This document shows positions 1 through 6,339 of a DNA stretch of 22,088 nucleotides, piece by piece. A model generated the notes under the pieces. The model searched no databases. It worked only from the letters and a program-made list of their open reading frames with translations, and had not been told where the DNA came from. The position numbers were made by a program, and so were the translations under genes. Numbering within the stretch: position 1 is the stretch's first letter; each line of letters opens with the position of its first letter. The stretch comes from Bacteroidales bacterium. GTDB taxonomy: Bacteria; Bacteroidota; Bacteroidia; Bacteroidales; Muribaculaceae. The stretch spans positions 1-22,088 of the forward strand of contig SFNM01000028.1 of the NCBI GenBank assembly GCA_004552725.1, written 5' to 3'.

Positions 1-71
1 GCCTGATGCCGCCTATGCATGGAAAAAATAAAAAATATCACAAAATATTATGCGTTTTAAAATATTATTTC

Positions 72-79
72 TAACTTTG
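72..79 (+). promoter_or_regulatory. Bacteroidetes-type promoter (-7 element) of the met operon
   Basis: TAACTTTG is an exact match to the Bacteroidetes -7 consensus TAnnTTTG. The expected -33 TTTG position, around 48-51, reads only TTAT, so that half is weak. Transcription would begin near 84-86, about 20 nt before the leader peptide start at 106. A 9-nt direct repeat (AAAATATTA at 42-50 and 59-67) flanks the spacer and could be an operator or simply AT-rich sequence. Confidence 0.7.
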
Positions 80-105
80 CGACAAATTTAAAGCAAAGCA
101 CCGAA

Positions 106-216
106 ATGATTAACAATCTCATCAGTATTACCTCTCAAAAATCGATGGCAATGGCTATGGATATGATGGTGATGTGCATGATGGATAATCAATGTGCCGC
201 GCTTCGCATGCTATAA
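106..216 (+). CDS. Methionine-rich leader peptide of the metY-metX-hom operon
   Basis: This is a short reading frame of 36 codons, ATG at 106-108 to TAA at 214-216. Ten residues are Met: 1, 14, 16, 18, 20, 21, 23, 25, 26 and 35. Eight of them fall within the 13 codons 14-26. The frame lies between a TAnnTTTG promoter and a terminator that directly precedes metY, the classical layout of amino-acid attenuation. The inferred role is sensing of charged initiator-independent Met-tRNA: ribosomes stall in the Met run when methionine is short and free the downstream RNA to antiterminate. The peptide itself probably has no function after translation. An unrelated small protein is possible but would not explain the Met run plus terminator ahead of three Met-pathway genes. 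Confidence 0.85.
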   Translation: MINNLISITSQKSMAMAMDMMVMCMMDNQCAALRML

Positions 217-250
217 TATATTAATGTATATAATAAAGGCGACCGGCACA
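193..250 (+). promoter_or_regulatory. Putative antiterminator pairing of the met leader
   Basis: TGTGCCG at 193-199 is perfectly complementary to CGGCACA at 244-250 (7 bp). TCGC at 204-207 also pairs with GCGA at 239-242 after a small internal loop. Together these take up the whole 5' arm of the terminator stem (239-245), so the two folds exclude each other. The 193-207 arm overlaps the last codons of the leader peptide. A ribosome reaching the stop at 214 would cover it and let the terminator form; one stalled in the Met cluster (145-180) would leave it free. This was paired by eye, without energy calculation. Confidence 0.7.
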
Positions 251-277
251 AGTAATTGAGTCGGTCGCTCGTTTTTT
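238..277 (+). terminator. Rho-independent attenuator terminator upstream of metY
   Basis: GCGACCG at 239-245 pairs perfectly with CGGTCGC at 262-268. The stem is extended inward by a G-U and a C-G pair (246/261, 247/260) and outward by a possible G-U. Six T residues follow at 272-277. It ends only 11 nt before the metY start codon and lies downstream of the leader peptide, so it must control read-through into the operon rather than end an upstream gene. Confidence 0.88.
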
Positions 278-288
278 AATCAACAACA

Positions 289-1572
289 ATGGACTACACC
301 AAACTTCACTTCGACACCTTGCAGATTCATGCAGGACACGACCGTGGTAATGCCACCTGCGCTCGTGGCAATGCCATTTACCCTACGGCCGCTTACAGTT
401 TCCCTTCGTGCGACTACGCTGCTCGCTTGTTTGAACTGTCGCAACCCGGCAATATCTATACACGTCTCCAAAATCCTACTTCAAGCGCTTACGAAACCCG
501 CATTGCCGCCTTGTATGGCGGAGTAGGGGCGTTGGCCACCTCATCGGGCATGTCGGCCATTTTGGTCACAATCACTTGCTTGGCTTCAGCCGGCGACAAC
601 ATTGTGGCGTCCCCATTCCTCTATGGCGGCACATACAATCTCTTCCGTCATACATTGGCCAAACTCGGCATCGAAGTACGCATCGCCTCGCAAGCCACTG
701 CCGAAGCGTTCGAAAGTCTCATTGACGAGCGCACACGTGCCATCTTTGCCGAAAGTATGGGCAATCCCACTTGTGCCGTGCCCGACTTGGAGAGCATCGG
801 CGTGGTGGCTCGTTGTCACCACGTGCCCTTTGTGGTAGACAACACCTTCGGAGCCGCCGGCTATTTATGCAACCCGTTGAAGTGGGGCGCAAACATCATC
901 ACCGACTCCGCTACTAAGTGGATTAACGGACACGGTACAGCCATGGGCGGCATCATTGTGGATGGTGGCAACTTCGATTGGACAGGTTTTCCCGGAATTG
1001 ATTGCCCCTCGGAAGGCTATCATGGCCTCAACCTCAAAGATGCGTTCGCAACCTCAGCATTCATCGTGAAATGCCGTGTCGACGGACTGCGCGATCTCGG
1101 CGCATGCCCCTCCCCATTCGACTGCTATTTGATGATGCTCGGATTGGAAACTCTCTCGCTGCGTGTGCGCCATGCAGTGGACTCCACTCGTCGTTTGGCT
1201 GAGTTCTTACGCTCAAGCGAGGCCGTTAAGCGTGTGTCGTGGGTAGGATTCGATGACAATCCTTGGCACGAAAACGCTACAAAGTACTTCCGCTTCGGCG
1301 CCGGAGCCGTGCTCAATGTTGAACTGCAAGGCTCGCTGGAAACCACTGTGAAATTTGTGGAAGCATTGAAGATTTGCGTGCACATGACAATGATTGGCGA
1401 CTCAGTCACCGCCGTTACTCACCCCGCATCTACCACTCACAAACAGTTGAGCGAGGCCGACTTGGCTGCCGCAGGCGTGTCGCCCACATTACTTCGCATC
1501 TCTCCGGGATTGGAAGATGCCGACGACATCATCGCTGATTTTGCTCAAGCATTCTCTGCTGCCGGACTATGA
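289..1572 (+). CDS. metY: O-acetylhomoserine sulfhydrylase (PLP-dependent, Cys/Met metabolism family)
   Basis: It makes L-homocysteine from an O-acylhomoserine and sulfide in the cytoplasm. The 427-aa length is normal for the family. The N-terminus has the MetY pattern (THAG-like QIHAG at 12-16, then GNIYTRLQNPT at about 54-64). The PLP-binding lysine is K210 in SATKWINGHG, and D184 of VVDNTFG is the cofactor-ring aspartate. The long insert after residue 230 and the total length favour MetY over the shorter MetB/MetC enzymes. It is the first gene after the Met leader and overlaps metX by ATGA (stop 1570-1572, metX start 1569), which suggests translational coupling. The start at 289 follows an A-rich stretch without a Shine-Dalgarno, usual in this phylum. 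Confidence 0.95.
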   Translation: MDYTKLHFDTLQIHAGHDRGNATCARGNAIYPTAAYSFPSCDYAARLFELSQPGNIYTRLQNPTSSAYETRIAALYGGVGALATSSGMSAILVTITCLASAGDNIVASPFLYGGTYNLFRHTLAKLGIEVRIASQATAEAFESLIDERTRAIFAESMGNPTCAVPDLESIGVVARCHHVPFVVDNTFGAAGYLCNPLKWGANIITDSATKWINGHGTAMGGIIVDGGNFDWTGFPGIDCPSEGYHGLNLKDAFATSAFIVKCRVDGLRDLGACPSPFDCYLMMLGLETLSLRVRHAVDSTRRLAEFLRSSEAVKRVSWVGFDDNPWHENATKYFRFGAGAVLNVELQGSLETTVKFVEALKICVHMTMIGDSVTAVTHPASTTHKQLSEADLAAAGVSPTLLRISPGLEDADDIIADFAQAFSAAGL

Positions 1573-2591
1573 TACAATACTATCACTTCTCTGAGCCGTT
1601 CCACACCGAGTCGGGTGCCGTTGTGCCGGAATTGACCATTGCTTACCACACTTTTGGCCAACTCAACGAGGCCAAAGACAATGTGGTGTGGGTGTGTCAT
1701 GCCCTTACTGCCAATAGCGACGTGGCCGACTGGTGGCCCGGCACGGTGGAGAGCGGCAAATTCCTGGATCCGCAACGTTGGTATGTGGTGTGCGCCAACA
1801 TTCCCGGCTCTTGCTATGGCTCCACCGGCCCGCTTAGCATAAACCCTGCCACTGCTCAACCATACTACGGCGACTTTCCGGCGCTGACTATGCGCGACAT
1901 CGCGCGTGTGTTGCATCAATTCGCCGACGGCATCGGGGTAGGGCGTATTAACACTTTGGTTGGCTCTTCCGTTGGAGGTTTTCAAGCATTGGAATGGGCT
2001 GCCGCGCATCCCGCGCGCTTCGACCGCCTTGTGCTCATTGCCACGGCTCCGTTGGCCACGCCGTGGGCAATCGCTTTAGATGAGACCCAGCGCATGGCTA
2101 TCCGTGCCGACCAATCATGGGGCGAACCACGCGAGGATGCTGCCGCTGCCGGATTGGCTGCTGCACGTGCAATCGGTCTTCTCAGTTATCGCGGTGGTCC
2201 CGCTTACAATCGCACTCAGCAAGACCCTCCGGCGGTGGAGCCAATCCCCACGCATCGTGCTTGCTCGTATCAGCAACATCAAGGCCTCAAGTTGGTGCGC
2301 CGTTTTAATGCCTACTCATATATGTCGATACTCAACGCTTTCGACACCCACGATATCGGACGCGACCGCGGTGGTATTGCCACCGCATTGGCCTCGATAC
2401 CGGCCAAGTCAGTGGTAATCGGCATCACTACTGACCTGATATTTCCGCCATCGGCAATGCGTGCGCTTGCCGACGCATTGCCTTGCGCCCAATATGTAGA
2501 AATCGACTCCGATATGGGTCACGACGGCTTTTTGGTGGAAAACGACAAACTCAACTCAATTCTAATTCCTTTTATGAACTCACCGCTATGA
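1569..2591 (+). CDS. metX: Homoserine O-acetyltransferase (alpha/beta hydrolase fold)
   Basis: It transfers an acyl group, normally acetyl from acetyl-CoA, to homoserine, giving the substrate of the preceding MetY. At 340 aa it is close to family length. The nucleophile is S134 in VGSSVGGFQALEW, a variant of the usual GGSMGGMQ motif. The other triad members are D289 (GITTDLIFPP) and H318 (DMGHDGFLVE). N-terminal features include the WVCHALTANS oxyanion region at about 41-50. It overlaps metY and hom by 4 nt each, so all three should be on one transcript controlled by the leader. Acetyl versus succinyl specificity cannot be read from the family alone; pairing with MetY favours acetyl. Confidence 0.94.
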   Translation: MIQYYHFSEPFHTESGAVVPELTIAYHTFGQLNEAKDNVVWVCHALTANSDVADWWPGTVESGKFLDPQRWYVVCANIPGSCYGSTGPLSINPATAQPYYGDFPALTMRDIARVLHQFADGIGVGRINTLVGSSVGGFQALEWAAAHPARFDRLVLIATAPLATPWAIALDETQRMAIRADQSWGEPREDAAAAGLAAARAIGLLSYRGGPAYNRTQQDPPAVEPIPTHRACSYQQHQGLKLVRRFNAYSYMSILNAFDTHDIGRDRGGIATALASIPAKSVVIGITTDLIFPPSAMRALADALPCAQYVEIDSDMGHDGFLVENDKLNSILIPFMNSPL

Positions 2592-3802
2592 CAGATACTA
2601 ATATTCGCATCGGCTTGTTCGGTTTGGGTACCGTTGGCCAAGGTTTTTTGCGTGTAATTTCCATTGCCCGCAATGCTCACGCCGAAATCGCCCGCATCTG
2701 CGTGCGCAATCCGGCCAAACCGCGCAACGTGTACGTCGATCCAAAGTTGCTTACCAATAATCCCGACGACCTGCTTTCCGACCCCTCTATCAACCTGATT
2801 GTAGAGGTAATCGACGATGCCAACGCATCATATAATATAGTCAAAACGGCTCTGCAACGCGGTATTCCGGTGGTGTCGGGCAATAAAGCCATGATAGCAC
2901 AGCACTTGCCTGAACTTATTGATTTACAGCGTTCTACCGGTGCCGCGTTCCTATATGATGCTTCATCATGCGGTTCCATTCCCGTAATTCGCAACCTCGA
3001 AGAATACTACGACAACGACTTGCTCTTGGAGGTGAAAGGCATCCTCAACGGCTCTTCCAACTACATCCTTTCGCGAGTGTTCGATCACGGTGAATCATAC
3101 GCCTCAGCCCTCGCTTCAGCACAAAGGCTTGGCTTTGCCGAAGCCGACCCGTCATTCGACATCCTCGGCTACGACTCGCTGTTTAAGTTGGTGATTATCA
3201 CCGTGCACGCTTTGGGTGTGTACGTTCATCCCGAGCAGGTACTATGCCATGGAATTGCGGCCATCAGCGACTTCGATATTGCCTACGCTCGCGAAAAAGG
3301 GTGGAAAATCAAATTGGTGGCGCAAGTGGTGAAAGTCACCGACGACAAATTCACAATGTTTGTGATGCCTGAGTTTGTGTCGCCTTCGAAATACATCTAT
3401 AGTGTCGACGATGAATACAACGGGGTAGTGGTACGCGGCGAGTGCTACGACCGCCAGTTTATGTTCGGCAAAGGAGCCGGGGCATTGCCCACCGCCTCCT
3501 CAATCCTCAGCGATGTAATGGCTCGTCGCCACAACTATTGTTATGAGTACAAAAAAATGAGTTATATCGGCCGCCCGAACTATACTACTGACGTGGAACT
3601 GCACGTGTATCTTCGATTTACCGACCCAGATGTGGTTGATGCTATAGGCTTCAACGCTATTGACGAACGCTACTCATCAGCCTCCGCATCATACGTCATC
3701 GGACGAGTTAGCATCGACCGCTTGCGTGATGCCGCCGACGTGCTAAAGCGACCCGACATTTTCCTCTGCAACATTCCGAGATTCTTTCTCGACCGCGATT
3801 AG
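2588..3802 (+). CDS. hom: Homoserine dehydrogenase
   Basis: It reduces L-aspartate 4-semialdehyde to homoserine with NAD(P)H. The ATG at 2588 overlaps the metX stop (ATGA) and is chosen over an in-frame upstream start at 2483, which would run about 105 nt into metX. The product is 404 aa. The nucleotide-binding loop is GLGTVG at 12-17. Further marks are VVSGNKAMIA (the usual VVTANKA), the homoserine-dehydrogenase signature region GILNGSSNYILS and AEADPSFDILGYDSLFKL with its catalytic lysine, and GAGALPTASSILSD. A roughly 70-residue C-terminal tail could be a reduced ACT-like domain but is not clearly recognisable. The protein is monofunctional, without a fused aspartate kinase. No terminator follows, so read-through into 3859 is possible. 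Confidence 0.93.
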   Translation: MTDTNIRIGLFGLGTVGQGFLRVISIARNAHAEIARICVRNPAKPRNVYVDPKLLTNNPDDLLSDPSINLIVEVIDDANASYNIVKTALQRGIPVVSGNKAMIAQHLPELIDLQRSTGAAFLYDASSCGSIPVIRNLEEYYDNDLLLEVKGILNGSSNYILSRVFDHGESYASALASAQRLGFAEADPSFDILGYDSLFKLVIITVHALGVYVHPEQVLCHGIAAISDFDIAYAREKGWKIKLVAQVVKVTDDKFTMFVMPEFVSPSKYIYSVDDEYNGVVVRGECYDRQFMFGKGAGALPTASSILSDVMARRHNYCYEYKKMSYIGRPNYTTDVELHVYLRFTDPDVVDAIGFNAIDERYSSASASYVIGRVSIDRLRDAADVLKRPDIFLCNIPRFFLDRD

Positions 3803-3822
3803 CCTGCATAGCTGAGATTCTT

Positions 3823-3854
3823 TTTGGAGAATTGAAAAATAATGCTTACTTTTG
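3823..3854 (+). promoter_or_regulatory. Bacteroidetes-type promoter abutting the amidohydrolase start codon
   Basis: TTTG at 3823-3826 is followed after 20 nt by TACTTTTG at 3847-3854, both matching the Bacteroidetes -33/-7 consensus. Transcription would begin about 5 nt after the -7 element, near 3859, which is the A of the ATG of the next gene. The transcript would be leaderless or nearly so. Confidence 0.72.
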
Positions 3855-3858
3855 TGGT

Positions 3859-4920
3859 ATGAAAAAGATTCTTCTGCTTTTGACTATAGTTTTGGCATCC
3901 ATTTGCGATGCTGATGCTTGCACCTCGATGATTGTGAGCGCTCGCGCTTCCGCTTCGGGGCGCCCACTTCTATGGAAACACCGCGACACCGGTGCCGACA
4001 ACAACTTCCTGCAGCGCGTCCAACCCACTGAAGGTTGTTATGGTTACGTGGGATTGTTTAATGCCGGCGACTCGCTCTTGCGCGAGGCGTGGATGGGTAT
4101 GAACGATGTCGGTTTTGCTATTATGAATACCGCTTCGTACAACCTTGCACCCGACACCACCGACTATGTCGACCGCGAAGCATTCGTTATGACTGAGGCA
4201 CTGCGTCATTGCGCCTCCGTCGACCAATTCGAGGCGCTCCTGGCCCAACTGCCAAAACCACTCGGCGTGCAAGCCAACTTCGGCGTTATCGATGCCTATG
4301 GCGGAGCCGCTTACTTCGAAACCACCGACCACTCATGGACTCGTTTCGATGCCAACGATGATCCTTCCGGAGTGTTGATTCGTACTAACTATTCATTCTC
4401 CGGCCAAGAAGGCGAAGGTCATGGATACATCCGCTATCAAACTGCCCGCCGACTCAGTTTTGATGCTGTCAACAGCGGACAAGTCACCCCGATGCTGCTG
4501 ACCGAAACCCTCTCTCGCTCGTTCTATCATAGCCTTTTAGGTCAAGACTTCCTCAATAGCGGAGTGCAATATGTGGTTAATGCCGACTTTATTCCGCGAC
4601 CGATTTCCACAGCATCCATTGTGGTCGAAGGCGTCAACAATCCCGACGATGCCTCTAAAATAGTTATGTGGGCGGCCTTGGGGTATCCCCCTTGCGCTCC
4701 GGTGTATCACGTTACACTCACTTCTATCCCGAGCGAACTCTTGCCCTTCGGACCCCAGTGGCGCAGTATCGCCTGCGATCAGGCCAATCAATTACGCCAA
4801 TCCACAATCCCAATCATTGGAAACAATTCAGTGGAATACATCGACCTTGAAAAACTAAGACCCATCGTCGAACAAATGAATCAGCGATCTATGGTAGTTT
4901 ACAACCAAAAATTTCGCTAA
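3859..4920 (+). CDS. Secreted N-terminal-cysteine amidohydrolase (choloylglycine hydrolase / acyl-CoA:6-APA acyltransferase-like)
   Basis: This is a 353-aa predicted exported Ntn hydrolase acting on linear amide (C-N) bonds; the substrate is unknown. Residues 1-20 form a signal peptide (KK, then a Leu/Ile/Val core) ending in ADA, a signal peptidase I site. Cleavage there exposes C21 of CTSMIV as the N-terminal residue, the position of the catalytic nucleophile in this superfamily. The RD pair at 42-43 and the NFGVIDAYGGAAYFE stretch at 140-154 fit the C45/choloylglycine fold. The ATG at 3859 is preferred to a TTG at 3832 because it begins the signal peptide and the TTG lies upstream of the predicted transcription start. 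Bile-salt or N-acyl-amino-acid hydrolysis would be typical of relatives but is not shown here. Confidence 0.75.
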   Translation: MKKILLLLTIVLASICDADACTSMIVSARASASGRPLLWKHRDTGADNNFLQRVQPTEGCYGYVGLFNAGDSLLREAWMGMNDVGFAIMNTASYNLAPDTTDYVDREAFVMTEALRHCASVDQFEALLAQLPKPLGVQANFGVIDAYGGAAYFETTDHSWTRFDANDDPSGVLIRTNYSFSGQEGEGHGYIRYQTARRLSFDAVNSGQVTPMLLTETLSRSFYHSLLGQDFLNSGVQYVVNADFIPRPISTASIVVEGVNNPDDASKIVMWAALGYPPCAPVYHVTLTSIPSELLPFGPQWRSIACDQANQLRQSTIPIIGNNSVEYIDLEKLRPIVEQMNQRSMVVYNQKFR

Positions 4921-4924
4921 CCAC

Positions 4925-4974
4925 AAAAAATTACATCAATCAGCATTTTTTTCGCTGATTGATGTAATTTTTTT
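4925..4974 (+). terminator. Strong bidirectional-type rho-independent terminator
   Basis: A perfect 20-bp inverted repeat has its left arm at 4925-4944 (six A then TTACATCAATCAGC) and its right arm at 4954-4973. The 9-nt loop is AT-rich, and seven T residues lie at 4968-4974. The A-rich left flank makes it usable from either strand, but no minus-strand gene ends here. It closes the amidohydrolase unit 4 nt after its stop codon. Confidence 0.92.
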
Positions 4975-5009
4975 GAGTTTGCTACGTCATATATAGCGAT
5001 GATAGACTC

Positions 5010-5519
5010 ATGCAAATGACTGCTGAACGCAACACCGAACGCCAAAAGCAATTCCTTGCTATCGCCAACGACTACAAAAATGTGGTCGCAAAGGTGTGTT
5101 CTATTTATGCATCTGCCGATGTGCCATTTGCCGACCTATATCAAGAAGTGTTGATTAATCTTTGGGCCGGTATCGACTCTTTCCAAGGAAAAGCCAAAAT
5201 CTCATCGTGGATTTACCGCCTTGCTATCAACACATGCATCTCATTCATTCGCACTAATCGCCGACACATCGAAGGACGAATGGGGCTCACCGAAGTGTTC
5301 GATATCCCTGACGTCAACGATGATTCTGTGGCTCAATTGCGCGAATTATATCGACTCATCTCTTTACTCTCTCCTATCGACAAAGCCCTCATAACTCTGT
5401 GGCTCGACGAAAAATCTTACGACGAAATTTCTGACATTCTCGGCATCAGCAAGGCTAACGTCGGTACTCGATTGCACCGTGCTCGCACTCGTCTCACCGA
5501 ATTAGCCTCTAAATCCTGA
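5010..5519 (+). CDS. ECF-type RNA polymerase sigma factor (sigma-70 family)
   Basis: This 169-aa protein would direct RNA polymerase to a specific promoter set. Region 2 is visible from about residue 38 to 82 (DLYQEVLINLWAGIDSF, then KISSWIYRLAINTCISFIR), with the core-binding and -10-recognition helices. Region 4 spans about 115-165 (LSPIDKALITLWL, then YDEISDILGISKANVGTRLHRARTRL), a helix-turn-helix for -35 recognition. Another ATG two codons in, at 5016, is an equally plausible start. A membrane protein begins 9 nt after its stop and is probably cotranscribed. No TAnnTTTG promoter is visible in the short gap after the terminator, so it may use a non-housekeeping, perhaps self-directed, promoter; that is inference. 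Confidence 0.92.
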   Translation: MQMTAERNTERQKQFLAIANDYKNVVAKVCSIYASADVPFADLYQEVLINLWAGIDSFQGKAKISSWIYRLAINTCISFIRTNRRHIEGRMGLTEVFDIPDVNDDSVAQLRELYRLISLLSPIDKALITLWLDEKSYDEISDILGISKANVGTRLHRARTRLTELASKS

Positions 5520-5528
5520 CTCTTAGTT

Positions 5529-6104
5529 ATGAATACTCCTGACCTTGATTTGATAAAACAGCAATGGCAACAACTTTCAGTGAAAGTTGACAACTTGGAA
5601 CAAGCCAACCAACGCCTCTCCGACCAATTGGCCCGCAACAATGCCAAGAGTTATCAGCAGCGCTTGGCCGGCCGTGTCAAAGGCATCTCATGGGCTGGAC
5701 TGATGCTGCCCGTGCTCGCTCCTATGCTCTACTTCAGTCTCAATATGCCAGTGTGGATTTGTTTCGTCTATGCTATCTTTGGCGTGGTGATGTGTATACT
5801 CAACCGCCGTCTATCTAATTTTATTCTTTCAAAAAATCTACTGGAAATCCCGGCCACAGAAGCCCTCCAACACGCCACTGCAGTGCGCCTATACCAGAAA
5901 AACGTCCGCATATTAGGCTCCCTTTTAGCCATACTACTCCTATTTGGAATGTACTATGTACTTCCACCTTCTGAACACCGCTCCTACATCTTGATGGGTG
6001 GTGTAGTTGGCTTAGTCTTAGGCCTGGCAATAGCCATTCCACGCTGCATTACCAACGCTCGCCTCGCCCGCAGCATGGCCCAATCCCTCTCCGACCCCGA
6101 GTAA
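5529..6104 (+). CDS. Four-helix membrane protein partnered with the ECF sigma factor (candidate anti-sigma or sensor)
   Basis: I do not recognise a named family. The 191-aa protein begins with a polar, heptad-like, Gln/Leu-rich segment (residues about 5-45) that could be a coiled coil. Four predicted membrane helices follow at about 53-71, 74-91, 127-145 and 152-171, with a short charged C-terminus. Gene order (sigma factor, 9-nt gap, membrane protein) is the arrangement of ECF sigma/anti-sigma pairs, so the cytoplasmic N-terminal coil may bind the sigma factor. It lacks the single-helix FecR design and the zinc-binding ZAS motif (HxxxCxxC), so it is not a standard anti-sigma factor. It may instead be a target of, or merely adjacent to, the sigma gene. 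Confidence 0.7.
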   Translation: MNTPDLDLIKQQWQQLSVKVDNLEQANQRLSDQLARNNAKSYQQRLAGRVKGISWAGLMLPVLAPMLYFSLNMPVWICFVYAIFGVVMCILNRRLSNFILSKNLLEIPATEALQHATAVRLYQKNVRILGSLLAILLLFGMYYVLPPSEHRSYILMGGVVGLVLGLAIAIPRCITNARLARSMAQSLSDPE

Positions 6105-6222
6105 TCTCCACACAAACCTGTGGTGAGGCGGAAGCCATTTACCTTTAGTGGTTTATACCTCCGAGGTGCCGCAATGGGCATTGGAGATATTACCAACAAC
6201 GTAGGCTCTTTTAGGCGCTTTG

Positions 6223-6247
6223 GCCATTTTTTTTCAAAAAAAATGGC
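6223..6247. repeat. Perfect 12-bp-arm inverted repeat with 1-nt centre
   Basis: GCCA plus eight T (6223-6234), a central C at 6235, then eight A plus TGGC (6236-6247). The arms match at all 12 positions. With T on the 5' side and A on the 3' side it is not a usual plus-strand terminator, and no T tail follows. It lies just 7 nt upstream of the pyrB -33 region, where it could be a cruciform, an AT-rich bending site, or a dimeric protein-binding site. Confidence 0.85.
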
Positions 6248-6254
6248 GTGGGGG

Positions 6255-6285
6255 TTGATTTTTTGCCGTATTCTCGTTAACTTTG
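6255..6285 (+). promoter_or_regulatory. Promoter of the pyrB operon
   Basis: TTG at 6255-6257 is separated by 20 nt from TAACTTTG at 6278-6285, an exact -7 consensus. The predicted transcription start is near 6290, leaving a leader of about 50 nt before pyrB. Confidence 0.78.
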
Positions 6286-6292
6286 TAGTCGG

Positions 6293-6311
6293 TTTGGTCA
6301 TGGAGGCCAAA
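6293..6311 (+). other. Small hairpin at the 5' end of the pyrB transcript
   Basis: TTTGG at 6293-6297 pairs with CCAAA at 6307-6311. It is extended by a U-G and a C-G pair around a 5-nt loop, giving 7 bp. It would sit within the first 20 nt of the mRNA, a place where hairpins often protect transcripts. There is no T tail and no leader peptide, so it is not an obvious attenuator. Confidence 0.4.
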
Positions 6312-6339
6312 TCGATACTTCATTACCGTAGATTCCTGT

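Larger units (their letters stand above)
6105..6339 (+). other. Intergenic region before pyrB with possible dispersed-repeat sequence
   Basis: The 235 nt contain no convincing gene. From 6120 an open frame runs into pyrB without a stop, reading KPFTFSGLYLRGAAMG near its start, then passes through the inverted repeat and the pyrB promoter. That makes it an unlikely protein. A weak 5-bp hairpin (CCACA/TGTGG, 6108-6112 with 6119-6123) follows the upstream gene but lacks a T tail. The stretch 6120-6222 may belong to a repeated intergenic element in this lineage; I suspect this from the odd conserved-looking frame but cannot prove it. Confidence 0.35.

Noticed and set aside
80..288. SAM riboswitch (S-box or SAM-II) or T-box ahead of metY
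   Set aside because: No conserved S-box core, kink-turn or T-box sequence was seen; the space is occupied by a Met-rich reading frame and an attenuator that explain the leader.
2483..2587. Longer N-terminus for homoserine dehydrogenase
   Set aside because: It would lie wholly within metX in another frame; the ATG at 2588 gives the normal N-terminus immediately before the nucleotide-binding loop.
3832..3858. TTG start for the amidohydrolase
   Set aside because: It lies upstream of the predicted transcription start, overlaps the promoter, and would place residues before the signal peptide.
6108..6123. Terminator after the four-helix membrane protein
   Set aside because: Only 5 bp with no T tract.
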